From Roseateles sp. XES5 (GTDB lineage Bacteria > Pseudomonadota > Alphaproteobacteria > Rhizobiales > Rhizobiaceae): a stretch of DNA of 64,000 nt. A program made the translations under genes and the position numbers. Positions within the stretch are counted from its first letter, which is position 1; each line of letters begins with the position of its first letter. Where the stretch lies: the NCBI RefSeq assembly GCF_020535545.1, contig NZ_CP084752.1, positions 2,631,501-2,695,500 on the forward strand, given 5' to 3'. Shown one piece after another: positions 54,943-63,374 of this stretch. The notes beneath the pieces were generated by a model. That model was not told the DNA's origin. It saw only the letters and a program-made list of their open reading frames with translations, and made no database searches.

Positions 54943-55722
54943 ATGAACCGTGTCGTGCTTGCCCGTTATTCCGAGCCCCTGGAGTGGATCAAGCTGATCC
55001 CCGACGACTTCGAGGTCATCGTCTACAACAAGGGCGAGAAAATCGAGTCGCCAACGGTTCTCCAGCGCGCCACGCAGATCATCGACCGTCCCAACGAGGG
55101 CCGGGAATCGGAGACCTATCTCAACCACATGCTGACGGAGATGCGGGACGACGACGGTTTCACCGTCTACGCCCAGGGTGGCCCCTTCGAGCATAGCCCG
55201 GACTTCATCAGCCTGCTGCACACCTGGAAGACGTGGGACGACCTGCAGCCGATGTCCTGGCAATGGCTCGCCGATAAGAAAGTGCCGCCGCCGCTGCTGC
55301 TTGCCGATTACGAGCGTGGCCTGTGCGGCCGGCCGCGTGTCCGGCTCGAACGCTTCTCGCTGCTCACCTGGGGACCGATCGATTTCATCGACCAGGGCGC
55401 ATGGGGCATGGGCCATGTCTACCGCGCCATCCATGAGGGTCTGCCTGACGGGACCAACATCGCAAGCCACTTCTTCAAGCTGGCCAAGCTCGACGCGCTT
55501 GCGGAAGAGGCCGAGCGCCACATGGTCGGCGTTTTCTCCTACGGCGCCATCTTCGCCGTCCGCAACCGCCGCGTCGCCGCGGTCCCGGCCGAATCCCTCG
55601 CGATCCTGCGCCACCTCTCGGTCTCGGGCATCGCGGTTTACGGCTACATCCTCGAACGCCTCTGGCTGCATCTCTTCGGCGAGAAGTTCTCGCTGCCGAA
55701 GTTCACCCCGCCGCCGCTCTGA
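54943..55722 (+). CDS. DUF3431-like protein
   Basis: This 259-residue protein has no signal peptide and begins MNRVVLARYSEPLEWIKLIP with VIVYNKGEKIES and RPNEGRESETYLNHMLTEM. That start matches DUF3431, a family with a glycosyltransferase-like fold in many members. Further on are YAQGGPFEHSPDFISLL and WGMGHVYRAIHEGLPDG. The function is unknown. The stop codon lies inside the first copy of a tandem 28-base repeat. Confidence 0.7.
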   Translation: MNRVVLARYSEPLEWIKLIPDDFEVIVYNKGEKIESPTVLQRATQIIDRPNEGRESETYLNHMLTEMRDDDGFTVYAQGGPFEHSPDFISLLHTWKTWDDLQPMSWQWLADKKVPPPLLLADYERGLCGRPRVRLERFSLLTWGPIDFIDQGAWGMGHVYRAIHEGLPDGTNIASHFFKLAKLDALAEEAERHMVGVFSYGAIFAVRNRRVAAVPAESLAILRHLSVSGIAVYGYILERLWLHLFGEKFSLPKFTPPPL

Positions 55723-55762
55723 GCGGCGATTCTGGCCGCCGCCGCTCTGGGCGGCTATTCTG
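55708..55762. repeat. Imperfect 28-base tandem duplication over a stop codon
   Basis: Two 27-base copies (starting 55708 and 55736) differ at two positions. The first holds the TGA of the DUF3431-like gene; in the second the same codon is TGG. It arose probably by slippage or a short duplication. Confidence 0.8.
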
Positions 55763-55780
55763 TAAAGCAGGGTTTGGCAA

Positions 55781-55815
55781 AGCCGGAACCGCCTCGATAG
55801 GCGTTCCGGCTTTTT
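55781..55815 (+). terminator. Rho-independent terminator after the DUF3431-like gene
   Basis: A 13-bp stem (AGCCGGAACCGCCT with AGGCGTTCCGGCT, one bulge) and 4-base loop are followed by TTTTT. Confidence 0.9.
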
Positions 55816-55886
55816 GCGTCGGAAAATGATTGTCGACAAACCGCGCTTTGCGGCGTGCTTCACGGGAGCCTGATCGGGATGGCAGG

Positions 55887-58118
55887 TCAGGCCGTTTCGT
55901 CAAGCTGCTCCTGCTCGAACAGCTCTTCCGGCAGGGATTCGTACCAGGCCGTGATGCGCTTGGCGATGTCGCGGCTCGCATCCACGCGGAAATGCGCGCA
56001 GTCCACCATGCGGTCCTGGTTCACGAAGTCGTCCACATCGAGGAAATCGACCTCGTCGCGAATGGCGGCGAGGCGCCGCCAGACATCGCCGAAAGCGGCC
56101 ATGCGCGTCGTAGTGATCCCGCGCATGATGTGATCGTCGTTGACGCCGACATCGCTGGGATTGCCGATCACCAGGAGACGGCGTCCCTTCACCTTCAGGA
56201 AGTCGCAGAATTCGCTGGCGCAATGTTCATAGAGGCCGCTTTCGAGATGCTCCCAGGCTTCCCGTGGCCACATGACATTGAAGAAATCGGAGCCGATGTA
56301 ATGCACGACCGCAGGCGGATAGTTCTGCAGGCGGTACGACTTGTTGAGGATCATCGACAGGACGAAGATGCGGGGATGGCTGTCGATTTCGGCGACGTCC
56401 CGCAGGCCGGAAAAATGCGCGAAGACGCCGGACTGGCAATTCGCCATGAAACGGATGCGGACATCGCGGTTGTCGATGTCCGGGCTGATTTCCTCCGCGA
56501 GGATGCGGGCGCGAACCTCGGGATTGTTGAAGTCCTCGACCGTGATCCAGGACGGAATTTCCGGCGTCACGGAGATGCTGTCCGGCACCTGCAGGTTCCG
56601 GAAGCGCTGGAACGCCTCATGCAGCAGCACGCTTTCCATGCCCATATGCATGATGCGGCAGGAGAAGGCCATGTGCAGCAGCGCTTCGGTCCGCACATCC
56701 GCGGCAATGAAACCGACGAGACCGTGATAGCCGAACTTGTCCCAGGCAAACAGCGCGAAGCCTTCCCGCAAGGAAGCCTCGGAAACGAAGTCCACCATCG
56801 AGCCGGGCTGGACGCGGGTCTTCATATAGTTGAGCTGGTTGGTGCGGTTGATCAGTTCCTCGAGCCGCGGCGCGAAGTCGACAAGGTCGGAACTGGTGGC
56901 GATCGCCACGTGGATGTCGCAGGTTCGCAGGAACGCCTCGCGGTCGCCCTCGAAAGCCTCGCCCTCCGTCAACCGGCTCTGCAGGCTCCGATATTCCTCG
57001 ACCCGCGACTTCTGGACATGGGCATGGCTCTCCACGAGCCTGGCGAGAAACGCGTCGCATTCATCGGACTTGGCATCGAGCGTGTGCAGATCCGGAAGAA
57101 CGGCCTTGGCTTCGGCAAGGTTGATGTCGTTGTCGTCGACGAACAGGCAGTTCTTCGGCTTGAGCTGCATGTCCTTGATCAGCGTCTGGATCGCCGCGCC
57201 CTTGGGCACGAAGGCGATGCGCGGGAAGACGAACTCGTCCCAAAGCCCGAGCGCCTCCAGCTTGCGGCGGGCGATGTCGAAATCGTTCTTCGAGCAGATG
57301 GCGGAGACGATACCGGAGCGGTTCAGACGGCGCAGCGCCTCGACGCGCGCCTCATGGGGAACGATGGCATCGGCATCGTCCAGCGTGCCCTGCCAGAGAG
57401 TCTCGTCGAGATCCCAGATGACCAGCTTGATGGATTTGGCGACATCTTCGACCGGCTTTTCCGCCTTCGCGGCGCGCCGAGGCCGCGTTGCCTGCACGCC
57501 CTTCAGGAAGAACATCGCCGAATCCGCGCCGAAGCTTTCGATCTCACGCTCCACGCCCGGGCGGAAGCAGATGGAAACCGGAACGCCGGCCTGTGAAAGC
57601 GCCTGGTAATTCTGCAGGAAGGCGACCGGCGACACGACCGGGTCGTTCTCGCCATGAACGAGCAGCACCGGCGGCCGTCCCTTCACATCCTGCCGAAGAT
57701 CGGAAAAACCTTCGATATCGCCGCTGAAGCCGATGATGGCGGAGGGGGATTCGACCTGTCGCAGCCCGTGATAGAAGGCAAGCGCCACGCCCTCCATATG
57801 GCCGACGATCGCGATCCTGTCGTTCGTCAGGCCATAGTCGTTCCGCAGCCCGGCAATATAGGCGTCCAGCGCCTCCGCCCCCAGCACGAGCCCGATGGAT
57901 GGCACGGAAGGATCCACCACGGCCTCTTCATCGGCAACCTCGGCCGCGCCCTGGAAGATCGGCATGGCAAACAGAGTATCGCCCATATGCTCGCGCCAGC
58001 GGCCGGCGAGCAGGCGCATGGTCGCATCCTCGGCGTTTCTGCCATGCAGCAGGACAACGGCGAACTGCGGCTCCTCGCCGTTGGCGGGCAGAAGCTTGCT
58101 GTCAAATCCGATGCGCAT
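55887..58118 (-). CDS. Fusion: degenerate alpha/beta-hydrolase + FkbH-like HAD-IIIC + SGNH-like domain
   Basis: This is a 743-residue protein. Residues 18-205 look like a phospholipase/carboxylesterase fold (FAVVLLHGRN; VLLVHGENDPVVSP), but the nucleophile elbow reads G106-H-M-E-G with Met in place of Ser, and the His position (GVEREI, about 191) is Arg. Residues 230-530 are an FkbH/HAD-IIIC domain (D236 and D238 in IWDLDET, SKND at 276-279, DDND at 328-331, RTNQLNYMKTR). Residues 550-730 have SGNH-like marks (NCQ at 560-562, D706-x-x-H709). FkbH proteins load glyceryl or handle acyl-carrier substrates. No carrier protein is nearby. Start 58118 follows GGACGATCC. Confidence 0.78.
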   Translation of the reverse strand: MRIGFDSKLLPANGEEPQFAVVLLHGRNAEDATMRLLAGRWREHMGDTLFAMPIFQGAAEVADEEAVVDPSVPSIGLVLGAEALDAYIAGLRNDYGLTNDRIAIVGHMEGVALAFYHGLRQVESPSAIIGFSGDIEGFSDLRQDVKGRPPVLLVHGENDPVVSPVAFLQNYQALSQAGVPVSICFRPGVEREIESFGADSAMFFLKGVQATRPRRAAKAEKPVEDVAKSIKLVIWDLDETLWQGTLDDADAIVPHEARVEALRRLNRSGIVSAICSKNDFDIARRKLEALGLWDEFVFPRIAFVPKGAAIQTLIKDMQLKPKNCLFVDDNDINLAEAKAVLPDLHTLDAKSDECDAFLARLVESHAHVQKSRVEEYRSLQSRLTEGEAFEGDREAFLRTCDIHVAIATSSDLVDFAPRLEELINRTNQLNYMKTRVQPGSMVDFVSEASLREGFALFAWDKFGYHGLVGFIAADVRTEALLHMAFSCRIMHMGMESVLLHEAFQRFRNLQVPDSISVTPEIPSWITVEDFNNPEVRARILAEEISPDIDNRDVRIRFMANCQSGVFAHFSGLRDVAEIDSHPRIFVLSMILNKSYRLQNYPPAVVHYIGSDFFNVMWPREAWEHLESGLYEHCASEFCDFLKVKGRRLLVIGNPSDVGVNDDHIMRGITTTRMAAFGDVWRRLAAIRDEVDFLDVDDFVNQDRMVDCAHFRVDASRDIAKRITAWYESLPEELFEQEQLDETA

Positions 58119-58470
58119 GGGGATCGTCCTGTCTGGTCTCAAGAACAAAGGCAGGCAGAGGCGCTTACCATCCGAACGCACCAACCTGCATTTGCGATTG
58201 CCCGCATTCGCACGCAGCAACCGACGCTATCGCCTTATCTGCTCAAGCTGGTGTGAAGCTCTCGGAATGGGGTGTCTGATGGCGTGGGGAGGAGCTGCTC
58301 GGTGCTTGGGCTTTGCTCCGATACCCTTGCGTCACAGGTCCGGCAGGGCCTGCCATCGTGCCATTGATGATTACTCGCCGAAATATCGGGTTTGCATGCC
58401 GGAACGAGATCCGGCGAACGGGCTTGCCGAACCAGGGGTTCGATGCCGTTCGCGCCGGATCCCTTGAACG
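58119..58470. other. Intergenic stretch without a recognisable gene
   Basis: The 352 bases hold only short frames with no family resemblance. It should contain the promoter of the fusion gene. It ends against the decarboxylase stop and shows no clear terminator. Confidence 0.4.
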
Positions 58471-59952
58471 TCAGCTAGCCTTGCTTTCTTTCACAATCTT
58501 GTCCCCAAGGCGGATTGTTTCCTGGATCAGCAAATCCAGGTCGCTGCGCCGCGTTCTGTGATTGTCTATCGCGACCCGCAGGCAATGCGCACCATTGACT
58601 GTCGTGTCCGAGAGTACTGCGGTGCCTTCTTCCTGTAATCTCAGCATGATCTCGGTGTTAAGTGCCTTCAGATCCCCGGCGCTCATCCCATCCGCGCGAT
58701 AGCGAAAGCAGACGATACTGATGTTTGTCGGCGCGACCAGCTCCAAAAGAGGTTCGGCCTCGACCAGTGCGCTGAGATAGTGAGCCTGCTCTATGTTCTG
58801 GTCGATCAGGCGGCCAAACTTCTCGATTCCATGCTCCTTGAGGGCCATCCAGACCTTGAGCGCCCGGAACCCGCGCGAGGTCTGCAGGCTGTAATCTGAG
58901 AGCCAATTGGCCGATGCAAGACCGCGGGGTGTCATCTCCAGATACTCAGGCGTCACGGCAAATGTATTGCGATGCGCTGCGGCATCCCGAATGAGGGTGC
59001 AACCGGCCTCAATTGGCGAGTGGAGCCATTTGTGTGGATCGAGTGCAACGGAATCGGCGCGTTCGATGCCGGCCACGCGATAGGCGTTCGACGGGGCGAT
59101 GGCGATCAAAGCGCCTATGCAGCCATCGACATGAAACCAGAGATTCTCATCTTCCGCCAAGCTCGCGAGAGCCTGCAGATCGTCGATAGCACCAGTATTG
59201 ACTGTCCCGGCCGTTCCGATCACGCAGGCAGGCTGGAACCCCGCTGCACGGTCCTCCGCAATCGCCGCCCGCAAGGCCGTGAGATCGATGCGCAATGCGG
59301 TATCTGTCGGAATGCGTCGTAGGGTCCGATTTCCCAACCCCAACGCTTCCATTCCCTTGCGGTGGCAACTGTGAATTTGATCAGAGCCGTAGAAACGCAA
59401 GGGTTTTTCCATGGCGGCCACACCGTGCTCGCGCACGTCGATGCCCGCCTTCACATTCCGCGCCACGTTCAGGCCGATGATATTGGCCATCGAGCCGCCG
59501 GCCACCAGGGTGCCGCTGGCGGACGCGGGGAAGCCGACCATCTCCTTGCACCAGTTCACTACCTGTTGGTCCACCATTGTGGCGGCATGGTTTCCGCCAC
59601 CAACATTCGAGCCCTGGACGGCTGCCAAAAAATCTCCCAGCGCCCCGGCAAAATTGCTGGCCCCCATGTACCAGGCCCAGAAGCGTGGATGCACGTTACC
59701 CATGGGATAGGGCATCACGTTCTCCGCCACTTCGCGATAGACTTCGGCCAGCGGCGCCGGCGACCGCGGCAACGAGGATCTGAAAAATGCCTTTACGTCC
59801 GCAGGCATTTCCCGCCAAACCGGACGGTCGCGGACGTCACGCAGATAGCTTACCCCATCGTCGACGATTTTGTGCGCCAGCGCCTCAACATCCGACCAGT
59901 CGTTCGGGTCAAGCGTTTCTTCAGCCGGCCGTCCTGCTGCAATCTCATCCAT
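58471..59952 (-). CDS. Group II PLP-dependent (aromatic-L-amino-acid-type) decarboxylase
   Basis: This 493-residue enzyme has GGSMANIIGLNVARN, the phosphate-binding GTAGTVNTGAIDD, D276 in FHVDGCIGA and K308 in ALDPHKWLHSP, the PLP lysine. The fold is that of aromatic amino acid, histidine or glutamate decarboxylases of group II; the substrate is undecided. Codon use is more AT-tolerant than the rest of the window (GTA, TTT, AGA, GCA), a sign of transfer. The ATG at 59952 follows GGGAGGGGG; an in-frame TTG is 15 bases upstream. It stands alone. Confidence 0.88.
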   Translation of the reverse strand: MDEIAAGRPAEETLDPNDWSDVEALAHKIVDDGVSYLRDVRDRPVWREMPADVKAFFRSSLPRSPAPLAEVYREVAENVMPYPMGNVHPRFWAWYMGASNFAGALGDFLAAVQGSNVGGGNHAATMVDQQVVNWCKEMVGFPASASGTLVAGGSMANIIGLNVARNVKAGIDVREHGVAAMEKPLRFYGSDQIHSCHRKGMEALGLGNRTLRRIPTDTALRIDLTALRAAIAEDRAAGFQPACVIGTAGTVNTGAIDDLQALASLAEDENLWFHVDGCIGALIAIAPSNAYRVAGIERADSVALDPHKWLHSPIEAGCTLIRDAAAHRNTFAVTPEYLEMTPRGLASANWLSDYSLQTSRGFRALKVWMALKEHGIEKFGRLIDQNIEQAHYLSALVEAEPLLELVAPTNISIVCFRYRADGMSAGDLKALNTEIMLRLQEEGTAVLSDTTVNGAHCLRVAIDNHRTRRSDLDLLIQETIRLGDKIVKESKAS

Positions 59953-60450
59953 CAGACCCCCTCCCAAAAAGTGCTGATGCGTTGAGATAATATACGCGTT
60001 TGCTTATGGACGCTATCCAACTGAACTTTCGATAGGGTTCAATCCTGTCATTTGGCGGTTTCCGTTGGCTTGTGGCTTCCTGCCCAAGGTCGTTGGTGCG
60101 CCCGGCTGCAAGCTTTCAGGAAGGTGTCCATTGAGTTACCGCCGGGAAGCTGGGGTTTCAGCATCTCGCAGGGTTGCGCGTCGGTGAGAGTGCCGCGCTG
60201 ATCGTGCGCGCCGTCATTGGCGGCGATGGCAAGGTCGGAACGCAATTCTGATTGCGGAAGTCATCAAGGACGCAGCACAACGTAGGACGTCTTTCGCGTT
60301 GCCTTGGTCGGCGTGCCGCGCTCTCTCCCTGTCATGGAAGGCCACATTGAATATATTGAAGAATTTCGAAACGCTTGTGCAATTGCGCTGCTTATTTCCA
60401 GCACACGCGAAGACAAGAAGACTGATTATTCAATGAATCAAGAAACTCGG
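59953..60450. other. Gap before the att site, possibly decayed sequence
   Basis: Nearly 500 bases without a credible gene. Short frames such as a 65-codon minus-strand one at 60048-60245 have no recognised domain. Lower GC and broken frames next to an att site suggest an older decayed insertion edge. Confidence 0.4.
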
Positions 60451-60495
60451 TGGCGCACCCGACAGGATTCGAACCTATGACCTTTGGAATCGGAA
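60451..60495 (-). other. 3' half of tRNA-Arg(CCG), probable attachment site
   Basis: On the minus strand the sequence runs from TTCCGAT (anticodon loop, anticodon CCG) through TCCAA, AGGTC, the T arm (ATAGG-TTCGAAT-CCTGT) and CGGGTGC-G-CCA. That is exactly the anticodon loop to the CCA end of tRNA-Arg(CCG). The 5' half is missing, so it is not a working tRNA. It is the footprint left when an element integrates into a tRNA 3' end. Confidence 0.85.
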
Positions 60496-60518
60496 CGCGG
60501 CCCTCAACGATTTCCCGC

Positions 60519-60644
60519 TGCTTCCTCTTGTTTACCAAACTGTGATTTTGGTATCCAGATCAAGCGGTAAGCCTTTTCGCCAGTTCCAACGGTCTTTCCT
60601 TAGTTTCCGGCAATTTGCTTCCTGCTGCTTCCTATATGCTTCCT
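60519..60644 (+). repeat. Four TGCTTCCT repeats between att site and integrase
   Basis: Exact copies of TGCTTCCT begin at 60519, 60616, 60626 and 60637. The last three are 10 and 11 bases apart, one helical turn. That is the layout of integrase arm-type or excisionase sites near an att core. Confidence 0.6.
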
Positions 60645-60665
60645 GTAGCAGGGTGAGGTGCCGGA

Positions 60666-61954
60666 ATGGCGAAGCTGACAAAACGAGTGGTCGATGGTCT
60701 CGAGCCGAAGGAAAAGGACTTCTTCCAGTGGGACGATGAGCTGCCGGGCTTCGGTGTGCGTGTCTGGCCCACCGGCCGCAAAACCTATGTTGCGCAATAC
60801 CGATCCGGCGGTCAAACCCGGCGCTTCAAGATCGGTGTCCACGGCCCTCTCACAGTCGAAGAAACCCGCAAGGAGGCCAATCAGTCCTCGGTGACGTTGC
60901 GCGTGGCGACGATCCGCAGCAGGATCGAGCGACCCGCCGCAAGTCTTTGACCATCGAGCAGCTTGTCGACGACTATTTCGCCGCTGCTGATAAAGGCTTG
61001 ATCCTGGGGAAGAGGAACAAGCCGAAGAAGGCGAACACGGTCTATGTGGATCGTGGGAGGGCAAAGCGGCATATCGTGCCACTCGTCGGTAAGAGGATCG
61101 TCAAGGACTTCACCGCAGCCGACGGCACGAAGATGATGCGGGACATTACCGCCGGCAAGACGGCCACTGTGGAGAAGACTGACAAACTCCGCGGCAAGGC
61201 AAAGGTGACCGGCGGCGCCGGAACTGCTTCTCAAGCCCTGACCCTGCTTAGCGGCATGTTCACCTTTGCCGTCTCCGAAGGGGTCATTCCCCACAATCCT
61301 CTCCGGGGCATCAAGAAACCAGCTGTGGGCGTTCGCACGCGCCGCTTGTCGCCGGATGAGTATAGAGCGCTAGGAAAGGTGCTGGAGGACGCTGGCGACG
61401 AGCTTTGGCAGGGCGTCGCGGGCACTAAGCTCTTTCTCCTCACTGGTTTCCGGTTGAGCGAGATTGCTGGGCTCATGTGGTCGGAAATCGATGAGGACGG
61501 AAGCTGCATCCGGCTTGACGATTCGAAAGAAGATGCTTCCATTCGGCCATTCGGCCATTCGGCCATTCGGCCAGTCGGGCGTCCCGTCTTCGATGTGCTA
61601 GCATCGTTGCCGCGGGAGAAGGGCGCCCGTTATGTCCTGCCAGGACCGAGGAGCGAAGACGGTTTCTACACCTCCCTCGACGAGGCGATCGGTAGGCTCA
61701 CGAAGAGGGCAGGGCTGGAGGGCGTCACCTCGCACACCCTCAGGCATTCCTACGCTAGTGTGGCCGGCGACCTCGGCTTTACCGAGATCACCATAGCCGC
61801 TCTCTTGGGTCACTCGGCCGGGAACGTCATCCAGCGCTACATCCACCACCTTGATAGCGTGCTGATTGCAGCCGCGAACAAGGTCTGCGGCGAGGTGCAT
61901 CGCATGATGACGGGGCGGACGGCGAAGGTCGTCAGAATGCCGAAGCGAGCTTAG
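60666..61954 (+). pseudogene. int: Tyrosine integrase of the integrative element, split by a one-base deletion
   Basis: The first frame (60666-60950) holds the arm-binding N-terminus (LTKRVVDGLEPKEKDFFQWD, GFGVRVWPTGRKTYVAQYR). The second (60947-61954) holds the core and catalytic domains with Arg in TGFRLSEIAG, HTLRHSYAS, LLGHSAGNV and Tyr in QRYIHH. Inserting one base after 60884 joins them with family-like sequence (QILGDVARGDDPQQDRATRR) for about 429 residues. As given, the integrase is broken. An in-frame 24-base repeat expansion lies at 61540. Confidence 0.85.
61540..61579 (+). repeat. CATTCGGC octamer repeated four times in the integrase gene
   Basis: Four perfect copies of CATTCGGC (61540-61571) are followed by a decayed fifth. 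The extra 24 bases add eight residues (FGHSAIRP) to a loop that is normally SIRPVGRPVF-like. Loss or gain of one unit would shift the frame. Confidence 0.85.
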
Positions 61955-62421
61955 CGTCCGTCAGAAGGATTGGGGAAGGGGTCGCCGTCCAACGGTGGTT
62001 CCTCGACCCCATTGGACTGGTCGCCTTCGTGGTGGCCGTAGAGGCCAAAGCGCTTTCTTTCCTCTTCTTTTTGATGCTCCCAAGCTTCGATTCGTTCGGC
62101 GACTTTCTCAGCGAAGCCCGCTGTCACGATCAGCTTGTCGGCGAAGATGTCGTGAAGGGTGCTGTCAATCTCGGACGCTATCTCGTCGATCCGCTCTTCA
62201 AGGTCGCTTCCATGCTTCAGAGCAGCTACCAGGTCCGCAAGATGCTCGACCCGATCTTCAAATGATGCTGGCCGAGGGAAATATTCTTCAAGGCAATGAA
62301 CAATCGCCTCGTTCATCGAAAGCCCTAAGCGTTCTGCCTGCGTCTTGATGCGGTCGCGCATTCCGGGTGGCAGCCGCACTATGAATTGATCGTAGTCGCG
62401 TACCCGCGCCTTCTTCCCCAT
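61951..62421 (-). CDS. Arc-family DNA-binding protein
   Basis: This 156-residue protein has an N-terminal ribbon-helix-helix (DYDQFIVRLPPGMRDRIKTQ, AERLGLSMNEAIVHCLEEYF) of the Arc repressor type, then a charged helical region. Its stop overlaps the integrase end by 4 bases on the other strand. It is divergent from the small HTH gene, with two palindromes between them, so it is the probable repressor of the element's operon. The ATG at 62421 follows GAGGGG. Confidence 0.85.
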   Translation of the reverse strand: MGKKARVRDYDQFIVRLPPGMRDRIKTQAERLGLSMNEAIVHCLEEYFPRPASFEDRVEHLADLVAALKHGSDLEERIDEIASEIDSTLHDIFADKLIVTAGFAEKVAERIEAWEHQKEEERKRFGLYGHHEGDQSNGVEEPPLDGDPFPNPSDGR

Positions 62422-62436
62422 AACACCCCTCATGCA

Positions 62437-62510
62437 ATATCACGCGTGCGATATCTCGCTTGCATTTACCATTCGTTTATGACTTAATCCAGTGATCGCA
62501 CCCGTGCGAT
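62437..62510. promoter_or_regulatory. Two related palindromic operators between divergent element genes
   Basis: Copy 1 (62437-62455) is ATATCACGCGTGCGATATC. Copy 2 (62495-62510) is ATCGCAC-CC-GTGCGAT, a perfect 7-bp inverted repeat. Both share GTGCGATA. They are about 55 bases apart and flank the likely promoters of the Arc gene and the rightward operon. Confidence 0.65.
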
Positions 62511-62539
62511 ACCACTATCTCGGCAAGGATTAAGATATT

Positions 62540-62770
62540 ATGAATGACGAAAAACCACGCCTGCGCCGCTCCGAGGTTCCCGAATACATGCTGCGTAAAC
62601 ACGGCATTCCGGTAGCCTTGGCAACGCTCGCCAAGATGGCAACCGTTGGCGGTGGCCCGGCCATGCAGCACGCCGGCCGCATCCCCCTCTACCATGTCAA
62701 CGATCTGGATGCCTGGGCGGATGAACGCCTGTCCAAGCCAGCCCGCTCGACCTCCGAAAGGGCGGCATGA
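62540..62770 (+). CDS. Small helix-turn-helix protein, excisionase/AlpA-like
   Basis: This 76-residue basic protein with a winged-helix-like pattern has [40 protein letters not shown] and [10 protein letters not shown]. Such proteins sit near integrases in rhizobial elements and act as excisionases or activators. It is first in the rightward run of overlapping genes. Confidence 0.8.
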   Translation: MNDEKPRLRRSEVPEYMLRKHGIPVALATLAKMATVGGGPAMQHAGRIPLYHVNDLDAWADERLSKPARSTSERAA

Positions 62771-63165
62771 TCATCGCCACCCAGAAAGCAAAAGGCCCGG
62801 CGACCGTTGCAGCGGTTCCGAGCCATGGTTCCACCAATCCCCAGAAGGATACGGAAATGAACGAGGTAACGAATACCACGGCGGCGGCGGCCAAGTCAAA
62901 GCCGACTGATGCGCAGATCGTCAAGGCCATGGACAATCTCATGGGCGATGTGCACTTCCTTCGGAGAGCCGCCGTCGTCTCCGACGAGCTGACGAGCATG
63001 GAGTTCCGCCGGTCGAAGACGGACGGGAGCAGCCTCCACTTCAAGTACGGCCTGACCACCGAACAAGTCGAAGGCATCACCTACATGCTGATGCATGTCC
63101 GTGACCTTGCTGAAAAGCTTGAGACAGCATGGGACAACGCCTTCGGCCTGGAGGGCGTTCAATGA
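62767..63165 (+). CDS. Hypothetical element protein 1
   Basis: A 132-residue frame overlaps the HTH gene by 4 bases (ATGA). Residues 45-130 are helical with [20 protein letters not shown] and [19 protein letters not shown]. An ATG at 62857 (MNEVTNTT) is a plausible alternative start after a GGA-rich site. The family is unknown. Confidence 0.65.
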   Translation: MIIATQKAKGPATVAAVPSHGSTNPQKDTEMNEVTNTTAAAAKSKPTDAQIVKAMDNLMGDVHFLRRAAVVSDELTSMEFRRSKTDGSSLHFKYGLTTEQVEGITYMLMHVRDLAEKLETAWDNAFGLEGVQ

Positions 63166-63374
63166 GTGCCTCCAATCAGCCAGCAATGATGATCACGAAA
63201 GCGATTGACGAATGTGACTTCGCTGCGAGTTTCGCCGAGGCGATTTTCATGGCCGCGGTCGGGATCAACGACACTGAGCAAACCGGCGCGATCCAAGTCG
63301 TGGCTGAGGAAGTACGGCGAAAGCTGTTTTCGATCAGTGCTACGCTCGCTGATATCAGTAGGGCGCTGAAATGA
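63162..63374 (+). CDS. Hypothetical element protein 2
   Basis: A 70-residue helical protein (FAASFAEAIFMAAVGINDTE; EVRRKLFSISATLADISRAL). The ATG at 63162 overlaps the stop before it by 4 bases. It has no recognised domain. Confidence 0.65.
   Translation: MSASNQPAMMITKAIDECDFAASFAEAIFMAAVGINDTEQTGAIQVVAEEVRRKLFSISATLADISRALK

Noticed and set aside
55830..57596. A 588-codon plus-strand frame opposite the fusion gene
   Set aside because: It is antisense to a protein with clear HAD motifs; the composition is typical of a shadow frame.
60451..60495. A functional tRNA gene
   Set aside because: Only the anticodon loop to the 3' end is present; the acceptor 5' strand, D arm and 5' anticodon strand are missing, so it is an att remnant.
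60519..60644. CRISPR-like array
   Set aside because: The repeats are 8 bases with 2-3 base spacers and no cas genes are near; phased protein-binding sites explain them better.
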